A stretch of DNA of 64,000 nucleotides from Clavibacter phaseoli (GTDB taxonomy: Bacteria > Actinomycetota > Actinomycetes > Actinomycetales > Microbacteriaceae): contig NZ_CP040786.1 of assembly GCF_021922925.1 (NCBI RefSeq), forward strand, positions 744,001 to 808,000, read 5' to 3'. The notes below the pieces were generated by a model. It was not told the DNA's origin. It made no database searches and saw only the letters and a list, made by a program, of their open reading frames with translations. Position 1 is the first letter of the stretch. Each line of letters begins with the position of its first letter. Position numbers and translations under genes: made by a program. Shown here piece by piece: positions 24,862 to 34,237 of the stretch.

Positions 24862-27723
24862 CTACTCCCGCGTCCCGCGCTCCCCGAGCGTCGTCGGGCT
24901 GTCGAAGCGCGGCTGCGGACCGCCGCCGTGCAGGAGCCGCCACACGCGGTCGCGCGACATCGGCAGGTCGTGCGGCCGGATCCCGATGGCGTCCCGCACC
25001 GCGTTGGCGAGCGCGGGCGCGACCGGGTTGTAGGGCGCCTCGCTCATCGACTTCGCACCGTGCGGCCCGTTGTCGTCGTGCGTGTCGGCGAACAGCACCT
25101 CGGTCACGGGCAGGTCGGCGAGCTGGGGGATGTGGTAGTTACGCAGCACGTCCGTGAGGATCCGCCCCTCGCCGTCGTGCACGACCTCCTCGAACATGGC
25201 CGTGCCGAGCGCCTGCGCGGTGCCGCCCTCGACCTGGCCGCGCAGCTGCGCCGGGTTGAGCACGGTGCCCGCGTCGACGGCCTGCACGGAGCGCAGGATG
25301 CGGATCTCGCCCGTCGCCGGATCCACCGCCACGCGGAACGCGTGCACGTTGAAGGCGAGGGAGCGGAGCGCGCCGTCCTCGTGCGCCGCCGCGGAGAGCC
25401 CGTCGGGGCCGACGAGCTCGGCGATCGGCACCTCGACCTCGTCCGCGACGAGCGCGTCCGGCGTGAGCGCGAACGCGTCGGCGGCGATCCCCGTGCGCGC
25501 GGCGGCCGCCTCCCGAAGCAGGCCGGCGAGCGCGGTCGCGGCCCCGTGCACGGCCTTGCCCGCGACGACCGTGCCCGCGGAGCCGAACGCGCCCGTGTCG
25601 TAGCGCGTGACGTCGGTGTCGGACTGGCGGATGCGGATCCGGTCGGGCGTCGTCCCCAACGCCGTCGCGGCGAGCTGCGCGTGCACCGTGGTCGTGCCGT
25701 TGCCGAACTCGGCCGTGCCGACCGAGACCGTGACGACGCCGTCGGCCGCCATCGCGACGGTCACGTCGGCGAAGTGCCCGCGCGGCGGCATGGTCGCGAT
25801 CATCGCGGCGGCCATGCCCTCGCCGACGAGCCAGCGGTCGCCGTCCGGCACCGGATCCCCGCCGCCGTCGCGGAGCGCCGCCTCCGCGAGGTCGAGGCAC
25901 TGGTCGAGCCCGTAGCTGCCGCCGAAGCCGAGGTCCGGTCCCTCGGCGTGCGTGATGATCAGCGGGTCGCCGGGCACGACCGCGTTCCGCCGCCGGATCT
26001 CGAAGCCCGAGATGCCGAGCTCCCGGGCCAGCTCGTCGAGCGCGGACTCGATCGCGAAGATCACCTGCCCGAGGCCGTAGCCGCGGAACGCGCCCGACGG
26101 CAGGTTGTTCGTGTAGACGCTCTGCGCGTCCACGCGCTTGGCGGGCGAGCGGTAGAGCGCGATGGACTCGTTGCAGCCGTGGAACATGACGCCGGGCCCG
26201 TGGTTGCCGTACGCGCCCGTGTCGCTGAGCACGTCGACGGCGAGCGCCGTGAGCACGCCGTCGGCCGTCGCGCCGGCCGTGACGCCCACCCGCATCGGGT
26301 GCCGCGCGGGCGAGAGCGTGAACTCGTCGGACCGGGTGAACTCCAGCTGCACCGGGCGGCCGGTGGCGAGCACGGCGAGGGTGACGACGTCCTCGGTGAG
26401 GATCTCCTGCTTGCCGCCGAACCCGCCGCCGACCCGCGCCGTGAAGACGCGCACGCGCTCCGGCTCCAGCTCGAACAGCCGGCAGATCTCGCGCTGCACG
26501 AGGAACGGCACCTGCGAGCTGGTGCGGAGGACGAGGCGGCCCTCCTCCATCCAGCCGACGGTCGCGTGCGTCTCGAGGTGCGTGTGCGCCACGCGGTGCG
26601 TCGACCACGTGCCCGAGACGACCGCGTCGGCGCGCGCGAGCCCGGCCGCCACGTCGCCGTGCTCGCCGTGCATCTCCGCGACGACGTTGCGCTGCGGGTC
26701 GGCGAGGCGGGAGACGGCGGGATCCTTGTCGCCGTGCACCAGGGGCGCGCCCGGCCGCCGCGCCTCCTCCGGGTCGAAGACGGCGGGCAGCACCTCGTAG
26801 TCGACCCGAACCAGCCGCACGGCGGCCTCCGCGATCCCCACGTCGTCGGCGATCACCGCGGCCACGCGCTGCCCGCGGAACCGCACCACGTCGTCGAAGA
26901 CGCGGCTGTCGTCGGGGTCGTCGAAGCGGTCCTCGTGCCGGGCGGACGAGTAGAGGGTGGCGGGGGAGTCGTGGTGGGTGAGCACGGCGTGCACGCCCGG
27001 CAGCGCGAGGGCCGCCGACGTGTCGATGGAGCGGATGCGCGCGTGCGGGTGCGGGCTCCGCACCAGGCTCGCGTGCAGGAGGCCGGGGACCGCCACGTCG
27101 AGCGTGTACGGCTCGAGGCCGCTGACGACGCGCTCGCTCGCGGGCGCGCGCAGCGACGTGCCGACGCGGCCCGTCTGGGCGCGCTCGGCGGCGCGAGTGC
27201 CGTCCTCGGCCGTCGCGGATCCCGTCGCCCGCACCGGCCCGAGCCCCTCGGGTCGCGCCCCGCCGCAGCCCTCGGCGTGCGCGTGATCCGGTCCGCCGTG
27301 CTCGCCGCGGATCGCCTCGTCGATGGCCCGGTACCCGGTGCACCGGCACAGGCTGCTCTTCATCAGGCGCGGCAGGTCGTCGAGGTCGTCCGCGCCGAGC
27401 GACGCCGCCGTGACGACCATGCCGGGCGTGCAGAACCCGCACTGGAAGCCGGCCGCCTCGACGAACCGCTCCTGGACTGGATGCAGGTCGCCCGGGGTCC
27501 CGAGCCCCGCCGCCGTCGTGACCTCCCGGCCCTCCGCCCGGAACGCCGGCAGGATGCACGAGTGCACGGCCTCGCCGTCGAGGAGCACGGAGCACGCGCC
27601 GCAGTCGCCCGAGTCGCAGCCCTTCTTCACGCTGAACACCTCGTGCGCGCGCAGCCACGTACGCAGGCTCTGGCCGGGGGCGGGGTCGCCCGGGATCTCG
27701 CGGCCGTCCACGGTCATGCTCAC
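24862..27723 (-). CDS. xanthine-dehydrogenase-family protein, fused [2Fe-2S] and molybdopterin subunits
   Basis: A 953-residue fusion of what are usually two subunits. Residues 1-145 form the two-cluster small subunit: Cys 36, 41, 44 and 56 (plant-type ferredoxin) and Cys 95, 98, 126 and 128 (helical domain, CGFCTPG and CRCTGY). A linker rich in Ala/Gly/Arg leads at about 185 to the large-subunit aldehyde-oxidase/xanthine-dehydrogenase domain. It contains [20 protein letters not shown] and the C-terminal SMSEAPYNP, which carries the catalytic glutamate. With the FAD subunit upstream it should hydroxylate xanthine or a related purine. The start is GTG, overlapping the FAD-subunit stop as GTGA. 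Confidence 0.9.
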   Translation of the reverse strand: MSMTVDGREIPGDPAPGQSLRTWLRAHEVFSVKKGCDSGDCGACSVLLDGEAVHSCILPAFRAEGREVTTAAGLGTPGDLHPVQERFVEAAGFQCGFCTPGMVVTAASLGADDLDDLPRLMKSSLCRCTGYRAIDEAIRGEHGGPDHAHAEGCGGARPEGLGPVRATGSATAEDGTRAAERAQTGRVGTSLRAPASERVVSGLEPYTLDVAVPGLLHASLVRSPHPHARIRSIDTSAALALPGVHAVLTHHDSPATLYSSARHEDRFDDPDDSRVFDDVVRFRGQRVAAVIADDVGIAEAAVRLVRVDYEVLPAVFDPEEARRPGAPLVHGDKDPAVSRLADPQRNVVAEMHGEHGDVAAGLARADAVVSGTWSTHRVAHTHLETHATVGWMEEGRLVLRTSSQVPFLVQREICRLFELEPERVRVFTARVGGGFGGKQEILTEDVVTLAVLATGRPVQLEFTRSDEFTLSPARHPMRVGVTAGATADGVLTALAVDVLSDTGAYGNHGPGVMFHGCNESIALYRSPAKRVDAQSVYTNNLPSGAFRGYGLGQVIFAIESALDELARELGISGFEIRRRNAVVPGDPLIITHAEGPDLGFGGSYGLDQCLDLAEAALRDGGGDPVPDGDRWLVGEGMAAAMIATMPPRGHFADVTVAMAADGVVTVSVGTAEFGNGTTTVHAQLAATALGTTPDRIRIRQSDTDVTRYDTGAFGSAGTVVAGKAVHGAATALAGLLREAAAARTGIAADAFALTPDALVADEVEVPIAELVGPDGLSAAAHEDGALRSLAFNVHAFRVAVDPATGEIRILRSVQAVDAGTVLNPAQLRGQVEGGTAQALGTAMFEEVVHDGEGRILTDVLRNYHIPQLADLPVTEVLFADTHDDNGPHGAKSMSEAPYNPVAPALANAVRDAIGIRPHDLPMSRDRVWRLLHGGGPQPRFDSPTTLGERGTRE

Positions 27724-28631
27724 GGGCGTGCTCCTGCCGTCGTCGTGGCGGCGGCGCCCGGCGGGGTGCCGCGCTCGCCGGAGGGCGGTCCGTCGCCGGA
27801 GCCCGCCGCGTCGCCCGCCAGCTCCGCGCGGATCTCCTCCGCGAGCAGCGCGCTCACGGCCCGGCGCCAGTCGGCGGCCCCGTGCGCGTCGGTGAACCAG
27901 GATCCGATCGCCCGCACGTCGTCCGCGAGCGCCTCGGCCGCGGGGAGCGCCGGGTAGCGCAGCAGCTCGGGCCGGAGCGTGGCGCCGGTCACGGTGAGCG
28001 CGAACGCGCCGCCCTCGTCGAGCCGGCCGATCACCACGGACCCGGAGCGCCCGATGGGCGACAGCGCGATCTTGCGGAACGCCGTCCGGGCGCGCAGCGA
28101 CGACGCCGGCACGTGGATCGACCGCAGCACGTCGCCGGGCCGGAGCGCGGTCGTGCGGTCGCCGGTCACGAGCTCCGCCACGGGCATCCGCTCGTCGTGG
28201 GCGGGCTCACCCGCCGTCGCCGCCCGCCAGATCAGCGCCTCGGCGTCGAGCGCGGCCGCGAGCGCGGTCATCGGCCCCGCGGGCAGCGCCGAGCAGACGT
28301 TCCCGCCCGCCGTCGCGACCCGCCAGATCTTCGTCGACCCGAACAGCGCCGTGCAGGCCTGGAGGAAGAGGGGGTGCGCCGCCCAGCCGTCCCGCGGCGC
28401 GATCCCCGCGACCTCGGCGATGGTGCACGTCGCGGCGATCTCCAGACCGTCGTCCGTGGCCACGAGCGACGGCCAGCCGAGCGCCTGCAGGTCGACGAGC
28501 CCGGTGAGGTGCGGGTGCGGCTCGGCGAAGATGCCGGATCCACCCGCGAGCGCCGCCACGGTCGGCCCGAGGGCGGCGAGGTCGTCGCGCGTCCGGGCGG
28601 GCACGACGGAGCGGACGGTCGGCTGGTCCAT
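27720..28631 (-). CDS. FAD-binding subunit of xanthine dehydrogenase family
   Basis: A 303-residue protein of the FAD_binding_5 (CoxM/XdhB) family. [14 protein letters not shown] is the flavin phosphate-binding loop and [19 protein letters not shown] is the second FAD motif, each slightly variant from the usual GGxTLL and [28 protein letters not shown] and [22 protein letters not shown] match the CO_deh_flav_C domain. The last 35 residues are Gly/Pro/Ala-rich. It would pass electrons from the iron-sulfur clusters to NAD or another acceptor. GGGAGGAG precedes the ATG. It is first in the operon and coupled to the fused subunit. Confidence 0.88.
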   Translation of the reverse strand: MDQPTVRSVVPARTRDDLAALGPTVAALAGGSGIFAEPHPHLTGLVDLQALGWPSLVATDDGLEIAATCTIAEVAGIAPRDGWAAHPLFLQACTALFGSTKIWRVATAGGNVCSALPAGPMTALAAALDAEALIWRAATAGEPAHDERMPVAELVTGDRTTALRPGDVLRSIHVPASSLRARTAFRKIALSPIGRSGSVVIGRLDEGGAFALTVTGATLRPELLRYPALPAAEALADDVRAIGSWFTDAHGAADWRRAVSALLAEEIRAELAGDAAGSGDGPPSGERGTPPGAAATTTAGARP

Positions 28632-28807
28632 GGGTCTCCTCCCGGGCGTCCCGGTCGACGGCCGCGGATCCCCTCGGGGAGCGCGGTCGTGCGTGGGCGT
28701 GTGACAGCGATCCTCGCATCCGCCGGGCCGCGCCCCCGCCGGCGCGCCCCCGACTTGCCGCGGTCACGACCCGGCTGCCACGCTCGGACGGAGACCCCGG
28801 GGAGACC

Positions 28808-29530
28808 ATGACCATCCGCACCACCGCCCACGCCGCACGTCCCCGCCGTCGATCCCGCGGTCGCGCCGCGCTCGCGACCGGATCCGCGCTCGCCGCGTCG
28901 CTCCTCCTCGCGGGCTGCTCCGCCGGCCCCGACGGCCCGCCCGCCCCGCCGTTCGAGGCCGTCACGATCGACCCCGCCGCCGCGCCCACGGTCACCCCGG
29001 ACCAGCGCGTCGCCCTCGGCGAGGTGGTCGCCCTGCCGAGCGTCGACGAGACCGGCGCCACGGACGACGTGGTCGCCACGACCCTGCTGGGCGTCGCCGA
29101 GGGACAGCCCACCTACTGGTCCGGCTACGAGGACGGCGCGCAGTTCGCCGACCGCACCCCCTACTTCGCCTTCGTCCAGACCCGGTGGCTCGAGGGCCAG
29201 GCCGGCCCGCAGAACGGCCCGGTCCTCCGGCCGTTCCTCGCCGACGGCACCGAGGCCGACATCATCCAGCGCCAGCTCGGCGGCATCTCCGACGACGCCG
29301 AGTGCCCCTACGAGGTCCCCGACCTGCGCCTCGAGGACGGCCACGACGTCGAGGAGCGGATGCAGTGCGTCGTCTACGCGGTGCCCGTCGGCCAGGAGCT
29401 CGCGGAGCTGCGCTGGCACGACGTCCCGCGCACGATCCTCCAGGCGCCGGACCCCGCGACCCACCCGTTCCTCGAGGCCCCCGTGGTCTGGGAGGTCGAC
29501 GCCCTCCCGGCCGCCGACGTCGAGGGCTGA
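28808..29530 (+). CDS. secreted lipoprotein, unknown function
   Basis: A 240-residue protein with an Arg-rich N-region, a hydrophobic segment and the lipobox LLAGC (Cys 37), so it should be lipid-anchored outside the membrane. The mature part is acidic, with two cysteines (CPYEVPDLRLEDGH and MQCVVYAVPVG) that could pair. I recognise no domain. The ATG is preceded by GGGGAGACC. A GC-rich hairpin follows at 29557-29572, so it is probably its own transcription unit. Confidence 0.82.
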   Translation: MTIRTTAHAARPRRRSRGRAALATGSALAASLLLAGCSAGPDGPPAPPFEAVTIDPAAAPTVTPDQRVALGEVVALPSVDETGATDDVVATTLLGVAEGQPTYWSGYEDGAQFADRTPYFAFVQTRWLEGQAGPQNGPVLRPFLADGTEADIIQRQLGGISDDAECPYEVPDLRLEDGHDVEERMQCVVYAVPVGQELAELRWHDVPRTILQAPDPATHPFLEAPVVWEVDALPAADVEG

Positions 29531-29556
29531 CGGGCGGAGGCCGCCGTCCGCGGAGC

Positions 29557-29572
29557 GCCCCCGCCCGGGGGC
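29557..29572. terminator. short hairpin after lipoprotein gene
   Basis: GCCCCC pairs with GGGGGC over a 4-nt loop, 27 nt past the lipoprotein stop and before the next promoter. Confidence 0.45.
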
Positions 29573-29588
29573 CCGCACCCGCGCTCGG

Positions 29589-29594
29589 TATGAT
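29589..29594 (+). promoter_or_regulatory. -10 element (TATGAT) before the Stealth gene
   Basis: TATGAT is a near-consensus -10 hexamer, 67 nt before the ATG at 29662. No strong -35 is apparent. Confidence 0.45.
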
Positions 29595-29661
29595 GATCCG
29601 TCGCCACCCGTCGGGTCGAGCGCACGCACCAGGCACACGAGAAGCACCAAGGGGATGATCC

Positions 29662-31326
29662 ATGGCGGGCAGCGCACGGCAGTTCAACGTAGCGCTCGAG
29701 CCGACGGTCGATCCCGCCACCAGCGAGGAGGAGTTCTCCCGCCAGGACGACGCGGTCGCCCCCGCGCCCGCCACGTGGCCCACCACGCACCACCGCCCGG
29801 ACGTCCTCGTCCGCAAGGGCCTCGCGACCCTCGTCAACCGCACGCTCACGCCGCACCAGGCGCTCGTGACCGACCTCCTCTTCATCCGCGACGCCCTGCT
29901 CGCGACCGGCATCGACTTCTGGTTGATCCGCGGCAACGACGAGCGCCCGGTCATCGCCATCGACGTGGCGAACCGCGACACCGTGGTGCGCGCCCTCGTC
30001 GCCGCGTGCGCCGACGAGCCCCTCTACGCGAAGACCGTCGACGGCCGCCGCCGCCCGCCGCTGCTCGTCGCCGACGGCCGCCTCACCGACAACCCCGACG
30101 CCGGGATCTTCCGCCTCTACCGTCCGCGCATCGAGCCGGTGGGCCTCCTGGCGTACGGCGCCTCCACCGCGGTCGAGCTGCAGTTCTTCCGCTTCGAGGG
30201 CGAGACCATCGTCTGGCCGGTCGAGAACTCGCTCACGCGCGAGATCCTGCCCGCCGCCGAGGTCGTGCCCGCCACGGTCGAGATGTACGGCCACGAGTGG
30301 AAGACGCTCCGGGGCATGTTCGACGCGCAGGCGTCCGACATCACGTTCGACATCGACATGGTCTTCTCCTGGGTCGACGGCAACGACCCCGAGTTCCAGA
30401 AGCGCCGCGCCGAGCGCATGAAGGACGTCGTGGTCGGCGAGGGCGACGACTCCGAGGCCCGCTTCCGCCAGATCGACGAGCTCAAGTACGCGCTCCGCTC
30501 CGTGTACCTCTTCGCGCCGTGGGTGCGCCGGATCTTCATCGTCACCGACTCCCCGAAGCCGTCGTGGCTGGCCGACCACCCCTCCGTCACGTTCGTGCGC
30601 AGCGAGGAGTTCTTCACGGATCCCGCCGCCCTGCCCACGCACAACTCGCAGGCCGTCGAGTCGCAGCTGCAGCACATCCCGGGCCTCAGCGAGCACTTCC
30701 TCTACTCGAACGACGACATGTTCTTCGGCCGCCCCGTGCAGCCCGGCATGTTCTTCTCGCCCGGCGGGATCACGAAGTTCATCGAGGCGTCCACGCGCAT
30801 CGGCCTCGGCGACAACGACTCCGACCGCAGCGGGTTCGAGAACTCGGCGCGCGTCAACCGGCGCCTCCTCATGGACCGCTTCGGCCGCCTCATCACTCGC
30901 CACCTCGAGCACGCGGCCACGCCGCTGCGCAAGAGCGTCCTGCTGGAGCTCGAGCAGGAGTTCGCGGAGGACTTCCACCGCACGCAGCTCAGCCGCTTCC
31001 GCTCGAGCACCGACATCTCGGTCACCAACTCGCTGTACCACTACTACGCGCAGATGACCGCGCGGGCCGTGCAGCAGGAGAGCGCCAAGGTCACCTACGT
31101 CGACACCACGTCGCGCGCCGGGCTCGACCTGCTGCCCGGCCTCCTGAAGCGCCGCTCGCAGGACTTCTTCTGCCTCAACGACGGGTCCTTCCCGGAGGTG
31201 CCCGCCGACGAGCGCCAGGAGCGCGTGCAGGACTTCCTCGAGCGCTACTACGGCATCCCGGCGCCGTGGGAAGCGGAGGTCGCCGACGCGGCCGCCCCCG
31301 CCGCGTCCGTGCCTCCCGCCGAGTGA
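29662..31326 (+). CDS. Stealth-family sugar-phosphate transferase
   Basis: A 554-residue protein with the four Stealth conserved regions. CR1 is IDMVFSWVDGNDP (about 231-243). CR2 is RFRQIDELKYALRSVYLF with IVTDSPKPSWL (about 269-305). CR3 is HNSQAVESQLQHIPGL with FLYSNDDMFFGRP (about 326-358). CR4 is QDFFCLNDG (about 500-508). Stealth enzymes transfer a sugar-1-phosphate from a nucleotide sugar to a glycan, as in capsule synthesis and in human GlcNAc-1-phosphotransferase. The N-terminal 225 residues are the extra domain seen in actinobacterial members. AAGGGGA lies 7 nt before the ATG. The stop overlaps the DnaJ-NERD start. Confidence 0.9.
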   Translation: MAGSARQFNVALEPTVDPATSEEEFSRQDDAVAPAPATWPTTHHRPDVLVRKGLATLVNRTLTPHQALVTDLLFIRDALLATGIDFWLIRGNDERPVIAIDVANRDTVVRALVAACADEPLYAKTVDGRRRPPLLVADGRLTDNPDAGIFRLYRPRIEPVGLLAYGASTAVELQFFRFEGETIVWPVENSLTREILPAAEVVPATVEMYGHEWKTLRGMFDAQASDITFDIDMVFSWVDGNDPEFQKRRAERMKDVVVGEGDDSEARFRQIDELKYALRSVYLFAPWVRRIFIVTDSPKPSWLADHPSVTFVRSEEFFTDPAALPTHNSQAVESQLQHIPGLSEHFLYSNDDMFFGRPVQPGMFFSPGGITKFIEASTRIGLGDNDSDRSGFENSARVNRRLLMDRFGRLITRHLEHAATPLRKSVLLELEQEFAEDFHRTQLSRFRSSTDISVTNSLYHYYAQMTARAVQQESAKVTYVDTTSRAGLDLLPGLLKRRSQDFFCLNDGSFPEVPADERQERVQDFLERYYGIPAPWEAEVADAAAPAASVPPAE

Positions 31327-32306
31327 GCCGCGCGGGGAGCCCCGCCGACCGCACGCCGTACGAGGTGCTCGGCGTGGATCCCGCGGCCGACACCGCGACC
31401 CTCCGCGCCGCGTACCGCCGGCTCGTCCGCGCGACCCATCCGGACACGGGCGGCGAGGCGCACCTGTTCCACGCCGTCCAGCGCGCGTGGGAGCTCGTCG
31501 GGGATCCGGCCGACCGGGCCGCGTACGACCGCGGGCAGGGCCGTTCGGCGGCCGCGGACGACGACGACCCGCTCGGGCCGGACGACGCCGGGTACGCGCC
31601 CGCGCCCGGATCCGGCACCCGCCTCGGCGCGGCCGTCCACGGCATCGCGGGCGCGCTCGCCCGCGCCCACTACCTCGACCGCGTCGCCGCGTGGCAGGGC
31701 CGGGCGCCGGGCGCCGAGCTCGGCGTGGACCCCTGGTCGCCCGAGCTCGTACGGCGTGCCCCGCGCGACGTCCGCTGGCTGCTCGCGAAGGCCCTCGCGG
31801 AGGAGGCCACCGCGCGCGCCGCGGCGTCGCTCGGCATGGGCGCCACGATCTTCCACGACGTGCGGCCCCTCGACGGCGCCGGCAAGGTCGACCACGTCGT
31901 GCTCGCGCCCGCCGGGCTCTTCGCGCTCAGCTCCGAGGACTGGGGCACGGACGTCCAGCTGGTGCGCGGCGAGCTGCAGCCCGTCGCGGCGGATCCCGAC
32001 GGCGCCCTCGCTCCGGGCGACGCGCCCGTCACCTGGCTGGTCGGCGCCGCCCGGTCGCTCGCGGCGTCGGCGGGCGTGCGCTTCGCGGCCGCGGTGGTCG
32101 TCGTGCCGGACGACGCGCTCGCGCAACCGGTCGAGCGCGTGGAGCGCGGACGCAACCGCGGTGCGCTCGTCGTCCGCCGATCCGTCCTGCCGCTCGTGCT
32201 GCGCGACGGCGTCTCGGAGGAGGGCCGGCTCAGCGTCGCGGATCCCTACGCCGTTCGGGCGCTCCTCCGCGAGCGGCTGACGCTGCTCGGGCCCGCCGCG
32301 GGCTGA
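31323..32306 (+). CDS. DnaJ-domain protein with C-terminal NERD-like domain
   Basis: A 327-residue protein. Residues 11-70 form a J domain: TPYEVLGVDPAADTATLRAA, then the HPD tripeptide at 39-41 needed to stimulate DnaK. A Gly/Asp/Pro linker follows. From about residue 165, LAEEATARAAASLGMGATIF and AGKVDHVVLAPAGLFALSSE look like the nuclease-related domain (NERD), with the kvDHvvl...G.f strand pair. The NERD catalytic glutamine/lysine are not obvious. The gene starts with GTG overlapping the Stealth stop as GTGA. It may recruit DnaK to a nucleic-acid or membrane task. The NERD call is by pattern only. Confidence 0.72.
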   Translation: MSRAGSPADRTPYEVLGVDPAADTATLRAAYRRLVRATHPDTGGEAHLFHAVQRAWELVGDPADRAAYDRGQGRSAAADDDDPLGPDDAGYAPAPGSGTRLGAAVHGIAGALARAHYLDRVAAWQGRAPGAELGVDPWSPELVRRAPRDVRWLLAKALAEEATARAAASLGMGATIFHDVRPLDGAGKVDHVVLAPAGLFALSSEDWGTDVQLVRGELQPVAADPDGALAPGDAPVTWLVGAARSLAASAGVRFAAAVVVVPDDALAQPVERVERGRNRGALVVRRSVLPLVLRDGVSEEGRLSVADPYAVRALLRERLTLLGPAAG

Positions 32307-32333
32307 CCCGCGCTGACCGGGCCGTCGCACGCA

Positions 32334-32369
32334 CGAGGGCCCGCCGCGACGGATCGCGGCGGGCCCTCG
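32334..32369. terminator. perfect 16-bp hairpin, bidirectional terminator
   Basis: A perfect 16-bp GC-rich stem (CGAGGGCCCGCCGCGA and its complement) closed by a CGGA tetraloop, between convergent genes. No U-tract, as is common in actinobacteria. Confidence 0.85.
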
Positions 32370-32383
32370 GGCGCTGCGGCGGA

Positions 32384-32641
32384 TCAGGCGGGCAGGTCGG
32401 TCGGCGCGTCGGCCGAGCCCGCGCCGGTGTCGGCCGCGTCCTCGTCGGTGCCGAGCGAGTCGCCGCCGCTGGAGAGGCCGCCGTCGCCGGGCGCCTCGTC
32501 GTCGTCGACGTGCTGGATGCCCTCGCCGTCCGGGACGGTGCCGCCGACGCTCGCGTCGGAGTCGCCCTCGCCGGGCATGGACTGCGTGACGCCGGGGGCG
32601 CCCTGGACGGTGGACAGGGGATCGATGTCGGAGTCGCTCAT
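32384..32641 (-). CDS. small acidic disordered protein, unknown
   Basis: An 85-residue protein rich in Asp, Gly, Ser and Pro (MSDSDIDPLSTVQGAPGVTQ at the start), with no hydrophobic core, so probably intrinsically disordered and strongly acidic. There is no signal peptide. It probably starts on a leaderless transcript: TACGGT lies 6 nt before the ATG. No family is recognised. It is convergent with the DnaJ-NERD gene across a strong terminator. Confidence 0.65.
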   Translation of the reverse strand: MSDSDIDPLSTVQGAPGVTQSMPGEGDSDASVGGTVPDGEGIQHVDDDEAPGDGGLSSGGDSLGTDEDAADTGAGSADAPTDLPA

Positions 32642-32647
32642 GCCTCG

Positions 32648-32653
32648 ACCGTA
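32648..32653 (-). promoter_or_regulatory. -10 element (TACGGT), leaderless acidic-protein gene
   Basis: On the minus strand TACGGT is followed by 6 nt and then the ATG at 32641. Confidence 0.5.
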
Positions 32654-32711
32654 CGCCGGAGCCCCGCGCGCGTCAGGGCGGGCGGGGTTCCGGGCGTGCG
32701 GCGGACGAGGG

Positions 32712-33146
32712 TCAGTCGATGCGCTTCAGGCTGTCGAGGCGGCCCAGCAGGTCGCGGTCCTGGGCGTCGAGGTCGCCCTCGGCGGCGACGATGCGGATGG
32801 CTGCCTCGAAGTCGAGGTCCTGGTCGTCGGCGACGCCGGCGACGTCGGCCACGACCCAGAGGAAGCTCACGAGCTCGGGGAGGATCTCGGACAGCACGGC
32901 GTCCGGGAAGATCGCCGCGGCCTGGCGGAACATGCGGTCGGTGGCCGGGCCGCCGAACGCGTGGTCGAGGTCGGCGACGATGCCGTCGTCCTCGTCGAGG
33001 TCGGTGGAGATCCAGTTGGCGACGTGCTCGCCGTCGAGGTGGATCGCCGAGATGAAGAGGGGCTCTCCGCCCGACTCGCTCTCGACGATCTCGGTGATCG
33101 TGTAGCCGGCGACGCCGGGAGGCGTGAGAAGCGAGTCGTCATCCAT
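32712..33146 (-). CDS. hypothetical acidic cytosolic protein
   Basis: A 144-residue acidic protein (MDDDSLLTPPGVAGYTITEI at the start) with a mixed alpha/beta pattern and no membrane segment or signal. I do not recognise the family. The sequence AIHLDGEHVANWISTDLDED and the helical C-terminal half suggest a folded single domain. TAGCAT lies 6 nt before the ATG, indicating a leaderless transcript. It is divergent from the glycosylase-family gene. Confidence 0.72.
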   Translation of the reverse strand: MDDDSLLTPPGVAGYTITEIVESESGGEPLFISAIHLDGEHVANWISTDLDEDDGIVADLDHAFGGPATDRMFRQAAAIFPDAVLSEILPELVSFLWVVADVAGVADDQDLDFEAAIRIVAAEGDLDAQDRDLLGRLDSLKRID

Positions 33147-33152
33147 GCGCTC

Positions 33153-33158
33153 ATGCTA
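33153..33158 (-). promoter_or_regulatory. -10 element (TAGCAT), leaderless hypothetical gene
   Basis: On the minus strand TAGCAT is followed by 6 nt and then the ATG at 33146. Confidence 0.6.
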
Positions 33159-33226
33159 TCCGGGCAGGGTCCCACGGCGAGCCCCCGTTCCGCGCCCCCG
33201 GGCGGATCCCGGGCCGGTCCCGCGGG

Positions 33227-33232
33227 TAGCCT
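33227..33232 (+). promoter_or_regulatory. -10 element (TAGCCT), leaderless glycosylase-family gene
   Basis: TAGCCT is followed by 6 nt and then the ATG at 33239. Confidence 0.6.
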
Positions 33233-33238
33233 CGTCGG

Positions 33239-34216
33239 ATGACCTCCGCCGCCGACCTCGCCGCCGCCGCGACGAGGGTCCCGGCGGTGGCGGACGCGGG
33301 CGCCCCGTGCGCGGTCCTGGGTCCCGCCGTCCTCGATCCCGCCGCCTGGCGCGACCGCGCCGCGCGCCACGCCGACCGCGCCGACGCCTTCTCCGCGGGC
33401 TTCCGCGCGCGCCGCCTCGCCGGCCGCACCCACGAGGTCGACGACTTCCTCTTCACCTACTACCCGCACAAGCCCTCGCTCCTCCGCCGGTGGCACCCGG
33501 GCGCGGGCGTCGTGCTCGCGGACGCGGCGGGCGACGAGCGCGCGGCCTGGCGCTGGTACGTCGCGGACGAGGATCGGGCGGCGGGCGGCGTGCGGGTCGA
33601 CGCGTCCGCGTACCTCGAGGCGCGCGGATCCACCGCCTCCTTCATCGAGCGCATCCTCGGCCGCACGGCCGAGCGCCCCGGCCGCTTCTCCTGCTTCGGC
33701 CTGCACGAGTGGGCGATGGTCTACAAGGTGGGACCCGGCGAGCAGCGGCACGAGCGGCTGCCGCTGCGCCTCGGATCCGCCGCGACCGACGAGGTCGTCG
33801 AGACGCACAAGCTGGCGTGCACGCACATCGACGCGTTCCGCTTCTTCACGCCGGAGGCCGTGCCGCGCAACGCGCTCGCCCCCACGCGCGAGACCCAGCC
33901 GGACCTCGAGCAGCCCGGCTGCCTCCACGCCGGCATGGACGTCTACAAGTGGGCGACCAAGCTCGGCCCGCTCGTGCCCGGCGAGACGCTGCTCGACGCG
34001 TTCGCGCTGGCGCGCGACATCCGCTCGCTCGACATGCGCGCGAGCCCGTACGACGTGTCCGGCCTCGGCCTGGAGGCCGTGCGGATCGAGGAGCCCGCGG
34101 GCAAGGCGCGCTACGCAGCCGAGCAGCGCGGGTTCGCGGAGCGGTCGAACGCGCTGCGGGCGCGGATCCTCGCCGAGCTCGCGCACGCCCGCCGCGCGGC
34201 CGCCGCCGGGCTCTAG
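33239..34216 (+). CDS. uncharacterised family annotated as 3-methyladenine DNA glycosylase
   Basis: A 325-residue protein belonging to an actinobacterial family that databases label 3-methyladenine DNA glycosylase. Its conserved blocks are EVDDFLFTYYPHKPSLLRRW, FSCFGLHEWAMVYK, ETHKLACTHIDAFRFFTPEA, EQPGCLHAGMDVYKWATKLG and MRASPYDVSGLGLEAVRIE. No helix-hairpin-helix or AAG/TAG active-site motif of true alkyladenine glycosylases is visible. The label should therefore be treated with caution, and the real reaction is unknown. The many conserved His, Asp and Trp residues suggest an enzyme. It begins on a probable leaderless transcript. Confidence 0.75.
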   Translation: MTSAADLAAAATRVPAVADAGAPCAVLGPAVLDPAAWRDRAARHADRADAFSAGFRARRLAGRTHEVDDFLFTYYPHKPSLLRRWHPGAGVVLADAAGDERAAWRWYVADEDRAAGGVRVDASAYLEARGSTASFIERILGRTAERPGRFSCFGLHEWAMVYKVGPGEQRHERLPLRLGSAATDEVVETHKLACTHIDAFRFFTPEAVPRNALAPTRETQPDLEQPGCLHAGMDVYKWATKLGPLVPGETLLDAFALARDIRSLDMRASPYDVSGLGLEAVRIEEPAGKARYAAEQRGFAERSNALRARILAELAHARRAAAAGL

Positions 34217-34237
34217 CCGGCCCGCCGCTCGGGGCGG

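Noticed and set aside
34217..34237. Hairpin between the glycosylase-family and S4 genes
   Set aside because: Only about 5 bp of stem (CCGCC/GGCGG); too weak to call.
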